Shown piece after piece: positions 27,901 to 34,507 of a stretch of 64,000 nt of DNA. Every line of letters starts with the position of its first letter. Within the stretch, counting starts at the first letter, position 1. The stretch spans positions 62,001-126,000 of the forward strand of contig NZ_QASA01000001.1 in assembly GCF_003340495.1 (NCBI RefSeq). Direction: 5' to 3'. The DNA comes from Adhaeribacter pallidiroseus (lineage in GTDB: Bacteria; Bacteroidota; Bacteroidia; Cytophagales; Hymenobacteraceae). A program made the translations under genes and the position numbers. The notes below the pieces were generated by a model, which was given only the letters and a program-made list of their open reading frames with translations, was not told the DNA's origin and made no database searches.

Positions 27901-30900
27901 GTCGCCGAACGATGAAATTATGATCCAGTTTGCCGACCCGGTAGAAGCCGGTTTAATTAACAAGAGCAATATTACGGTACGGGGAGTTCTGAATGGCTCC
28001 AACCTGGCGCACGGGGCATTTCTCCATTTTGATGGTCAACAAGGCCATGTGCGCATTCCGGAAGGTTTGCAATTGAATAACCGTTCGTTTACCGTGGAGT
28101 TCTGGGCGCGGGTAAATTCTAATTCGGCGAATGAAGACCGGATCCTCTTTACCCAAGGCACCGGAACAGAAGCCGTAACCATTGGTTTTGATAAGGCCGG
28201 TAAACTGTTCGCGGGTTGGGGATCCACGCCCCGCGTATTAGCCGATAAAACATCGCCAGCCACAATTTGGCAACACTATGCCGTTTCCTACGACGCAACC
28301 GCTGGTAAAGTAAGCCTCTATGGCAATGATCAGTTATTAGCCGAAAAAAACCAGGTGGAAGTAGTTACCACGCAAGGCGTAGTTTACGTGGGTTATTCGC
28401 CGGTTAACGGCAATGCCTTTCAGGGTGATGTACACGCCCTCCGCGTTTGGGATCAGTTTAAAACCCGCGACGAAGTATACGCCGGACAATCTATCCAGTC
28501 GAATGGGGGAGAACGCGGGTTAATCGGTTACTGGCCGTTCAACGATTTAAAAGGAACTGCCGCCAAAGATCTGGCCCGGGCTTTACACGCCGAAGTAGCC
28601 GCCCAGTGGGTAACCGAACCTGCTTCCAAAGCCATTTCGCTGAACGGCAACGGCTACGTTCAAGTAAATAGCGGCCATACTCCTGTTACCCAGGAAGGTG
28701 ATTTTACGCTCGAATTCTGGTATAAAGGCGGGGCTAATGCCGCCAAAACGGCCTTATTCTCGGCCGCTTTACTCAACACCGATGTAAAATGGGCACTGGA
28801 ATTCGACGAGCAAGGCGCTATTTTCCTGAAACAAAATGATCAGTTGTTTAACGCCGTGGATAATAATACCTTGGATGGAAAATGGCACCACCTGGCGATG
28901 GTTGTAGACCGCCGAGGCAATTTATCGTTCTTGCTGGATGGGGCGCTTACCAATTACCGTAAGGCCGATGTATTGGCGAAATTAACCGTTCCGGCTTTGT
29001 ACTTCGGGGTGCGTTTCGACCAAACTTCCACGGCCGGCGGTACGCCTAAAGAGTCTTTTACTAATTATTTTAAAGGCCAGCTCGATGAAATTCGCTTTTG
29101 GAACTCGGCCCGGACCACCGAACAAATCAATCGCTCCCTCACTACGAAACTGCCCACCGACTTGGCCGACTTACAGATTTACTATCCGTTCGAAGCCTAC
29201 CAGGATAACAGCGGCGTGATGCTTTCAATCGAATCTAATCGGGAGCAAAGCGGCAAAACAAACGATCAGGCTACTTTCGTGAATGCCACTTACACCAACG
29301 AATCCCCGAAGATAGACCGGCCGCAACCCGAGCAAAAAGTAGATTTTAACTACGTCATCAACAACGATAAATTGCTGATTACCCTAAACGAGCCGCAGGA
29401 ATTAGTGGAGAAAACCATTCTGGATATAACGGTGCAAGGCGTTATGGATAAAAACAGCAACGTAATGCCCGGCGCTAAAACCTGGTCGGTGTTCGTGGAT
29501 AAAAATCAAGTAAAATGGGTGGATTCTAACCGGAATTTTGAAAAAGAAGTAAACAAACCTTTACAATTCGAAGTGGAGATTACAAACATGGGCGGCAACC
29601 AGGAAAGTTTTCAAATTAATGGTTTGCCGGGTTGGTTAACGGTTAGTCCGGCCAGTGGTTCCATTGAGCCCAACAGTCGTAAAACCTTGGTGTTTACCGT
29701 AATCGAAAGCTTAAACATGGGCCGGTATACCGAAGATATTTTGCTGAGAACCAACTTTGGTTACGACGAGAAACTGGCCTTGCACCTGAAAGTGTTTACC
29801 CCGGCTCCCGAATGGACCGTAAATCCGCGCAATTTCAGTAAATCCATGAGCATTATCGGCCAGGTAAAAATCAACGATCAATTTTCGATTAATCCGGACG
29901 ATAAAGTAGCGGCCTTTGTAAACGGGCAATGCCGGGGAGTAGCGCGCCTGGAGTACGTACCGGCCTACGACCGTTACCTGTTCTTTATGCAAGTATACGG
30001 CCAGGGGGTTGCCAACGAAAAAATAAGCTTTCAGATCTGGAATGCCAATGTAGGAGTCACGCATACCGAGGTGATTCCTGCTACCCTGGCTTTTGAAGAT
30101 GGGATGGTGCATGGCTCCACCGCTAACCCCTACATATTAACTGCTAACAACATTATTTACCAGGAACTGGACTTAAAAGCTGGCTGGAACTGGATTTCCT
30201 TTAACGTGGATGTGAAAAACAAAGATCTCGCTTCGGTATTGGACCCCACTGCCATTGATCGTAGTTCCGTATTTATGTCGCAGGATTGGGTAGCCGATTA
30301 TTCGGCTGGCGTCTGGTCTCCACCCGGCAAACAGGTTACCAATGTGGCCGGCTATTTACTAAAAGTAGCCGCCGCCAAGCAGCTGAAGGTAAAAGGTGCC
30401 ATGTTAAATCCGGCTAACGAGATTATTACGCTCAAAAAAGGCTGGAACTGGATTGGTTACACGCCGCAGGTAAATATGCCGGTGCCCGATGCTTTAGCCG
30501 GCGTAAATTTAGCCGACGGGGATATTATTAAAAGCCAAACCGATTTTGCCGTGTACGATCAGAATAAAGGCTGGGTAGGAAGTTTAAAAACCCTTAAAAC
30601 CGGGCAAGGCTACCGTATTCAGTCCTCCCAAAATACCGATCTTAAATTTACTTATCCGAAAACGTCCATTAACTCGGGTAATCGTTTGGCCAACGAAGAG
30701 TCGCCGTTAGCGAAGTTGGTGAATCCGGGAGTATTCCGGTACAATATGAACCTGGTGGCCGAAGTTGTCTCGGACCAAATAACCGAAGAAACCGGCATTC
30801 TGGTACACAATGCAGCTAACGGCGAAAAAGTAGGTTGGGGTACTGGTTACGAGATAGAGGGCAAAATCCTATTCTTTATTACCATGTTTGCAAACCTGGA

Positions 30901-31324
30901 AAACCAAGGATTGCGTTTCACTTACCACGATAAAGCCGGCAACTTACTGGTAAACCTGAAAGAAACCATGAATTTCCAGAGTGAGCAAATTATGGGCAGT
31001 ATTTTGAAACCCTTCCAATTTACTATCAACGGCACCTGGGAAAAACCAGCAACAGCTACCATAAAAGCCGCCCGGGTGTTCCCCAATCCGTTTGCCGAAA
31101 CTTTTACGATAGAGTGGCAAAATAACCCCAACGAAACGGTTATGCTGGACTTGTACGACGTAGCGGGCAGGCAAGTAAAACGACTGTGGAGCGGCCAAGT
31201 AGCTACAGATTTAGGTTCCTATACGTGCCCAGCGCAACAGCAAGCATCTTTAAGAGCCGGCGTTTATTTCCTGCGGATTACCCAAGGGGCAAAACAGGAA
31301 ATGGTTAGAGTAATTAAAAACTAG
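21983..31324 (+). CDS. Giant type IX-secreted LamG/FN3-like surface protein
   Basis: A 3113-residue exported protein of unknown function. Signal peptide: about 1-26 (ends PVFAH). Residues about 27-150 form an aromatic- and Asp-rich domain with a CGSC pair that I do not recognise. Fibronectin III-like repeats cover about 150-560. Concanavalin/LamG-like domains lie at about 590-780, 2005-2200 and 2215-2415; each ends in a pattern like FQGVLDEVRIWNKPRT or FKGQLDEIRFWNSART. A BACON/Ig-like segment is near 2530-2610, and the repeated phrase K-x-GWNWI (about 2733 and 2816) marks two similar modules. The last ~85 residues are a type A type IX sorting domain (ARVFPNPFAETFTIEW). It follows the LytTR pair and its array, and has its own terminator. 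A surface adhesin or matrix component is likely; no catalytic domain is seen. Confidence 0.88.
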   Translation: MKHYYLRFLGFFLFFLGLGRTPVFAHNFYYDINYEQGNGRVKVTVSVNEDDCGSCNDNKLEDLDITYRSPVDGRYYVLLSNATYYNRNGDNKSYWLENGGSGWDGVYDKQVYYINIRPEWMGQTINIKTHYYWGDNDDRSNDKYNDFYFPNLASPTITSASNGEQTEVRLTWDKPATNGYPSNKVTYQVYQNSRLIGYLDYSTTSFTDVTTQNGIKYEYQVKTNVEYLNGRSYTSASSPASTRTAWKNAQLVLTPTYVPCATGITLSWPKPNLEGTYSYKILRSTRSDFSSIANTFEVNGGLNTLTYFDDTNLQHQKPHYYKVQVIRPDKQVASELTSEASSITPDLSPAAPQISLIESGVNFKISWNGYTCQSLTNFKLIRKVSQAGNVVANTTITINGNPGSWVDEKLQACNTYEYQLVAVNQYAEVAGNIVSKAVPDQIADALEWGNEVAEQNNPQNLFYNHDYKFKASKGFFTSYVQLQWDAKYKSRIENYEIYRKIAGTTDTRELVHVAEGGSSTLWLDEFAEANTIYEYTIEGVAACNGQQIKTRAAKALGFRAPFGTVSGRIYFEGGQVVEKVQVRARNTDEAAGKALQFNDNTAGFDIKASRIFWPSQEGWTLETWLRPSNAENNFVLYDHYQNGQGLQVSYADKRYILTAGAEQVSIDPGLFLKNNEFHHVSVSLNTVSRQVQWVINDSVFAPQQLTNAFQPNANPDLLLVFGNNRTYNQGFQGVLDEVRIWNKPRTAGQLVQDYSRFLDGSEPGLIAYWKLNEGFSDFAFDGSRVDRKYNENHAKLKGSYAWTTTIPSEDQLANVAYTDSKGNYRLTNIQFRGSGESFEITPLLGVHTFDPNALLLFIGEGALSHNGKDFKDISSFLAKGSVRYQGTSFPVQGVQMLVDGKTLLNASNVPVMSDAKGEFEARVPIGQHVLSFVKNGHVFQNAYWPAQNQPHDFQEHLRGQLEILDTTKVKLIGRVAGGQVQGDKPLGMGLSKNNLGTAKITLEPEKGGDLDESPLNFKKTIDVTTDPQTGEYLTWIIPERFMVKDVKTNNALTDGSRYTFGEQPILDLSLPVQDLRWEYQLDDKGKKVDSASYHFSKKFVLHNQTKWSVNNNELIGEKKVKLSENGPEIDLAGKPFGAPVFNMNAQYAFPLQFFEEYENADDHEKELVPVTNAKIKIVNNWKQGSPEEELILNNLQGIYNYKFRAGSPNLSGTYTYNFSAAIKIGDQSYADLGTLPGYILGQVTSGSGFVTKGPDVVEFILRDPPGTNSYAYLSKGSTTTKSMSITNVGGSTQTINPTFYLGANIKTAAGFGVALITETDIEHVLSNEDVITEQRIENGQLVESLQVTESWKTSDDPELVGSDADLFVGRAMNFILGKTETLELLELKPPFDQLPHSAPFTYQGKTYALVRRQGIAAAQDNYGTRFMYTQQHIQNTLIPTLKNFRNSLLLRGDNVYVSKITKGDSRFGADNYDKNVFANAALSKPAEGVATRGAYSGPSYSFNPAKQSDPDSVYLLNQQIILWEEALRSNEANKVDAKTKGTAEGISNVSFDGGVTQTWEKNLNSLWGTNTTVEVTADASLEFMTGGKFNGFGATIRVKANFFNNFSGSAGESNTENLTFGYVLSDGDKGDFYSVDVIDPSAIKLLNDKGDHVVWADYYKVKEDFADRKEEYNNGFFSPMFYTRGGQTSCPYEDDEKTRYYQPGKILNAATLRREKPEINVENNVVTGVPETNAAVFKILLQNNGDSEEDIWYGVQVDENSNPNGAIITIDGSTPNRAFRVPPGEVVEKVLTVKKGPGAVFNYENLGIVLHSLCEAGTVADTVKISAFFAPACTPVTLLAPLDNWLVNVDAQGKVPVQLSGYDVNLRSFKSIELQYKSTASNTWATIHTFYNKEADYNAAIAQNKDAAVSKIAGKTTINFSWDITDLPDRNYELRAKSLCTDGSVSYTEVKKGLKDVVPPLVFGAPQPADGILSPNDEIMIQFADPVEAGLINKSNITVRGVLNGSNLAHGAFLHFDGQQGHVRIPEGLQLNNRSFTVEFWARVNSNSANEDRILFTQGTGTEAVTIGFDKAGKLFAGWGSTPRVLADKTSPATIWQHYAVSYDATAGKVSLYGNDQLLAEKNQVEVVTTQGVVYVGYSPVNGNAFQGDVHALRVWDQFKTRDEVYAGQSIQSNGGERGLIGYWPFNDLKGTAAKDLARALHAEVAAQWVTEPASKAISLNGNGYVQVNSGHTPVTQEGDFTLEFWYKGGANAAKTALFSAALLNTDVKWALEFDEQGAIFLKQNDQLFNAVDNNTLDGKWHHLAMVVDRRGNLSFLLDGALTNYRKADVLAKLTVPALYFGVRFDQTSTAGGTPKESFTNYFKGQLDEIRFWNSARTTEQINRSLTTKLPTDLADLQIYYPFEAYQDNSGVMLSIESNREQSGKTNDQATFVNATYTNESPKIDRPQPEQKVDFNYVINNDKLLITLNEPQELVEKTILDITVQGVMDKNSNVMPGAKTWSVFVDKNQVKWVDSNRNFEKEVNKPLQFEVEITNMGGNQESFQINGLPGWLTVSPASGSIEPNSRKTLVFTVIESLNMGRYTEDILLRTNFGYDEKLALHLKVFTPAPEWTVNPRNFSKSMSIIGQVKINDQFSINPDDKVAAFVNGQCRGVARLEYVPAYDRYLFFMQVYGQGVANEKISFQIWNANVGVTHTEVIPATLAFEDGMVHGSTANPYILTANNIIYQELDLKAGWNWISFNVDVKNKDLASVLDPTAIDRSSVFMSQDWVADYSAGVWSPPGKQVTNVAGYLLKVAAAKQLKVKGAMLNPANEIITLKKGWNWIGYTPQVNMPVPDALAGVNLADGDIIKSQTDFAVYDQNKGWVGSLKTLKTGQGYRIQSSQNTDLKFTYPKTSINSGNRLANEESPLAKLVNPGVFRYNMNLVAEVVSDQITEETGILVHNAANGEKVGWGTGYEIEGKILFFITMFANLENQGLRFTYHDKAGNLLVNLKETMNFQSEQIMGSILKPFQFTINGTWEKPATATIKAARVFPNPFAETFTIEWQNNPNETVMLDLYDVAGRQVKRLWSGQVATDLGSYTCPAQQQASLRAGVYFLRITQGAKQEMVRVIKN

Positions 31325-31326
31325 TC

Positions 31327-31370
31327 TTTAAGCTTACCCGGTTGGATTAACGGGGTAAGCTTAAATTTTT
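31327..31370 (+). terminator. Terminator after giant gene
   Basis: Perfect arms TTTAAGCTTACCC (31327-31339) and GGGTAAGCTTAAA (31353-31365) are followed by TTTTT. The hairpin begins three bases after the stop codon. Confidence 0.88.
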
Positions 31371-31431
31371 AAATTTTAAATAATTTACAACCGAAAAGCA
31401 GAAGCAAAGCCAGTACATAATACCAGCCAAA

Positions 31432-31499
31432 ACCGGTATCAACACCAACCAACCTAAAGCTTTAGCCAGGCTAAACACCTGGTTAAAGCTGATACCGGT
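31432..31499. repeat. Long two-part inverted repeat
   Basis: The outer arms ACCGGTATCA (31432-31441) and TGATACCGGT (31490-31499) are perfect. Inner arms GCTTTAGCCAGG (31459-31470) and CCTGGTTAAAGC (31478-31489) have one mismatch and a seven-base loop. It lies between two convergent genes and has no T-run, so it may be a second terminator-like structure or a mobile palindrome. Confidence 0.55.
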
Positions 31500-31584
31500 G
31501 AAAATTTAAAATTTAAAAAAACTTAGCCTCGGCTACGTGCCCTAAAAGAAAATCCGGGCAACTTGTTTCGCAGGCTTTTAAAAA

Positions 31585-32235
31585 CTACACCAGTTTTTCA
31601 TCCAGCGCTTTCCGAACCAGTTCCACGGCATTTTTTACCTTTAGCCGTTTCATCATGCTGGCGCGGTGGTTATCGACGGTGCGCACGCTTAAGTTTAATT
31701 TTTCGGCAATTTCGCGGCTATTCGAACCTTCTACAATAAATTTTAGGACGGCTTTTTCCTGTTTAGATAGTTTCTTTTTCGGGGCAGATGAGGTTTCTGG
31801 TTCTTTAAGTTTTTGCAGGTAAGATGCTACAATCACATTCGAAACTGAAGGGCCGAAGTACTTTTCGCCGACGGCCACACTTCTAATAGCCTGCAACATT
31901 TCTTCGCGGGTATTATCTTTTAATAAATAACCGTAAGCGCCCGCTTCTACCGATTTTAAAATGTAATCTTCGTCGTGGTGCATGGAGAGTACCAGGCAGC
32001 GGGTTTCCGGGTACAGTTTACTGATTTGGGCGGTGGCTTCAATGCCGGTCATGACGGGCATGGCAATATCAATGAGCAACACATCCGGAGCTAGTTCTTT
32101 TACTTTCGTTAAGGCTTCGGCGCCGTTTTGCGCTTCTCCCACAATTTCTAAATCAGCGGAGTTCTCCAGTAGGGAGCGAATGCCGTTCCGGACTAGGGTA
32201 TGATCATCGGCAAGTAATACTTTTATTTTAGTCAT
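31585..32235 (-). CDS. NarL/FixJ family response regulator
   Basis: A 216-residue regulator with a receiver domain (about 4-120; acidic residues D10 and D11, phospho-acceptor D56 in LLIDIAMP, K in YLLKDNT) and a LuxR-type helix-turn-helix at about 150-210 (LSKQEKAVLKFIVEGSNSRE, then KLNLSVRTVDNHRASMMKRL). It overlaps its kinase gene by eight bases, so they form one operon. Given the nitrate-type sensor of the partner kinase and the divergent nitrite reductase genes, it is probably the activator of nitrate assimilation. That role is inferred. Confidence 0.9.
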   Translation of the reverse strand: MTKIKVLLADDHTLVRNGIRSLLENSADLEIVGEAQNGAEALTKVKELAPDVLLIDIAMPVMTGIEATAQISKLYPETRCLVLSMHHDEDYILKSVEAGAYGYLLKDNTREEMLQAIRSVAVGEKYFGPSVSNVIVASYLQKLKEPETSSAPKKKLSKQEKAVLKFIVEGSNSREIAEKLNLSVRTVDNHRASMMKRLKVKNAVELVRKALDEKLV

Positions 32236-33706
32236 GGTCGAGGGCCAGGTAAGGTACTTTTACGTGTATTTGAGTGCCTTCTCCTGGTTTAGAATTAATA
32301 TTTATAAGGCCGTTTAGTAGAAATACGCGTTCTTTCATGTTGCTGATACCGTGCGCCAAACCGGTTTGTTCCGAAGTCAAAGAAAAGTTATCGGGGGAAA
32401 AGCCTTGCCCGTTATCCGAAATGCGCAAGTGAATATATCTTTTTTTAACCTGAAGTTCAACGTTTATGTGCTTGGCTTGCGCGTATTTTACGGCATTGTG
32501 TAAGGCTTCCTGGCTTACCCGGTAAAGGCCAATTTCGGTATTTTTTGCTAGCCTTTTGCCAATCCAGTTGGTGGTAAACGAAACGTTTAGACTGGACCCG
32601 GAGGCAAGCTGATTGGTTAATAATTTTAAAGCCGAAGCTAAACCAAAATCACTTAACACGGCAGGCATTAAATTAAAAGAAATAGTGCGGGCTTCCGTTA
32701 TGGTTTGGCTTACTAACTGGCGCAACTCATTTAAATGCTGTTGGGTAGTTTCCGTATGCGGTACGGCATCGCTGGTTTTCTCAATGCCATATTTTAGGGC
32801 CGTCAGCATCTGGCCCAGGCCATCGTGAATTTCCCGGGCTACCCGTTTTCGTTCTTCTTCCTGACCTTCTATGAGGTAAGTCGAGCGGAGTTTCTGCTCA
32901 TTTATTTCCTGCTGGTATTTCTGATTGGTAGCTTGCAACAAAGCTTCTTTGGTTTCGGCCAACGATTTATTGGCTTGAAGTAATTCGTTGTTGACTTTTT
33001 GGGTTTGCTCCTGGGCTTGAATAAGCTGGTTAATGGTGCTTTTAATTTGCGTAACGGCCGGCCGAAACACTAATAAAGCCTCCAGTAACAAAATACCTAA
33101 GGTAAAGAACAAGACAATGTTCTCCATTCGTTGCGAATTATTTACCCGTTCGCTGGCTTCAGCATCATATTGAAACACAATCTGGTCCATAGCTTGTAAA
33201 TAGGCTGGCTCATTTTTTAGAAGCTTATTCATTCGGGTAAGTAGTTCTGGAGCAGGTGCCTTTGTAGTAGGATGCAAATGATAGTACTGGTTGATAGCTT
33301 GGGCGTTCTCGAATAAAGCTTTAAAAAGTGGGTCCAGGCGGGAAAACTTTTGCCGAATAGCGGCGCTGTTATTTACCGGAATATCTAAATAAATTAGGTA
33401 ACCATTTTTTAACCCGTCATGACTTTTCCCCCACAGCCTTAAGGCCTCTTGCAAATCGGTTATATATATAGGAGTAGCTGCTAAGTTTTCGTGGTGGTAA
33501 AGCAGTACTATAGTTTTGCAAATTTTCTGACTTAACATCCGTTGCCGACCAGCAATATTAATTATTCGGGAGTCGGTAAGCTGGCGTTGTAAAGAACGCT
33601 GCACTAATAATTGCCCCACCAATAAAAGCAAAGCTATCGCCGTAAGCGCCAATAAATAAAGGCGGGTAATTTTTTTGGAAATGTTTGCATCACTAGTAGA
33701 ACTCAT
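32228..33706 (-). CDS. NarX-like sensor histidine kinase with PilJ-type domain
   Basis: A 492-residue membrane kinase. A transmembrane helix at about 14-34 is followed by a periplasmic four-helix domain of the PilJ/NarX N-terminal type, whose ligand-helix signature reads IINIAGRQRMLSQKICKT. A second helix at about 196-215 leads to a coiled-coil linker, a HisKA_3 dimerisation domain (H about 294 in AREIHDGLGQMLTALKYGIE) and a HATPase domain (DNGQGFSPDNF, GISNMKERV). In NarX/NasR-type proteins the AGRQRMLSQ helix forms the nitrate/nitrite site, which fits the position next to nirB. Ligand identity is an inference. It is transcribed divergently from nirB. Confidence 0.9.
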   Translation of the reverse strand: MSSTSDANISKKITRLYLLALTAIALLLLVGQLLVQRSLQRQLTDSRIINIAGRQRMLSQKICKTIVLLYHHENLAATPIYITDLQEALRLWGKSHDGLKNGYLIYLDIPVNNSAAIRQKFSRLDPLFKALFENAQAINQYYHLHPTTKAPAPELLTRMNKLLKNEPAYLQAMDQIVFQYDAEASERVNNSQRMENIVLFFTLGILLLEALLVFRPAVTQIKSTINQLIQAQEQTQKVNNELLQANKSLAETKEALLQATNQKYQQEINEQKLRSTYLIEGQEEERKRVAREIHDGLGQMLTALKYGIEKTSDAVPHTETTQQHLNELRQLVSQTITEARTISFNLMPAVLSDFGLASALKLLTNQLASGSSLNVSFTTNWIGKRLAKNTEIGLYRVSQEALHNAVKYAQAKHINVELQVKKRYIHLRISDNGQGFSPDNFSLTSEQTGLAHGISNMKERVFLLNGLININSKPGEGTQIHVKVPYLALDHD

Positions 33707-34507
33707 ATTTATATACTGTATTAAACAGCTTAGTCCTTAAATACTCTATTTATAAATCTTTAAATACCTTATTAATAAAAGAGAGCCGTTCGGAGATTTT
33801 GGAGGAATTGGTTATGTAGTTAATACTTTGTAAACAGAACTTGGAAGGTGTCTTTAAATAAGTCTTTAAAGCTGTATATGCTATTGAGTAATTCTACTCA
33901 ATTTATTACTTAGGTATTGTTCTCCCGAAAATGAGTGCCTTGATGCCAGGTTATACTTATAATTCTTCTACTAAAATCCGAAAGTCATATAAAAGCTATA
34001 AATAACTAAGTGATTTTCTCTCAAATAAATCAAATTACCTCTCCATTATACCTATTTCTGATAAATTCTCTCTTCAAAATAGCGTTTTAGCCTTAAAATT
34101 TTAGCTGCTTATTGAATATTTTAGGCTTTCATCCTCTTTTTAGCTCTAAATTGATTAGTATTTATTTAAAAAAGAAGCCATGTTTTCAAATAAATTATTA
34201 ATTGGTTAAACAATCCGAAATTCCTCCTTAAAATTTAAAGCGTATTTTGTTAAAAAACTAAATTTTACCAGGAATACATTAAAAAATAACCAACTATTAA
34301 AAATTAAGTACTTTTACTCAAGATTAGGTAAAAATTATAGGTGCTTTAGTTTAAAAGGGTATACTTTTATTAAAATGGCTTTAAATTTAAGTTTAGCATT
34401 TGAAAAAAGCAGTAATATTTAAAAAGATGCTTCGAAAATTAGAGTAAGTTTTGAAAAAGCTTCCGAACCAAAGAGTAAAAAGTAGTAATCACGAAAATAG
34501 AAGACGT
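33707..34507. other. Divergent AT-rich region, NarX-like kinase / nirB
   Basis: About 800 very AT-rich bases without a supported gene. It must hold the promoters of both the two-component operon and the nirB operon. Heptamers fitting the E. coli NarL pattern TACYYMT occur at 34036-34042 and 34049-34055, 13 bases apart, but the match is weak evidence in such sequence. No clear -33/-7 pair or hairpin was found. Confidence 0.4.

Noticed and set aside
34036-34055. Two NarL-type heptamers (TACCTCT, TACCTAT) before nirB
   Set aside because: They fit the E. coli consensus, but such heptamers are expected by chance in 800 AT-rich bases, and the binding site in this phylum is not known to be the same.
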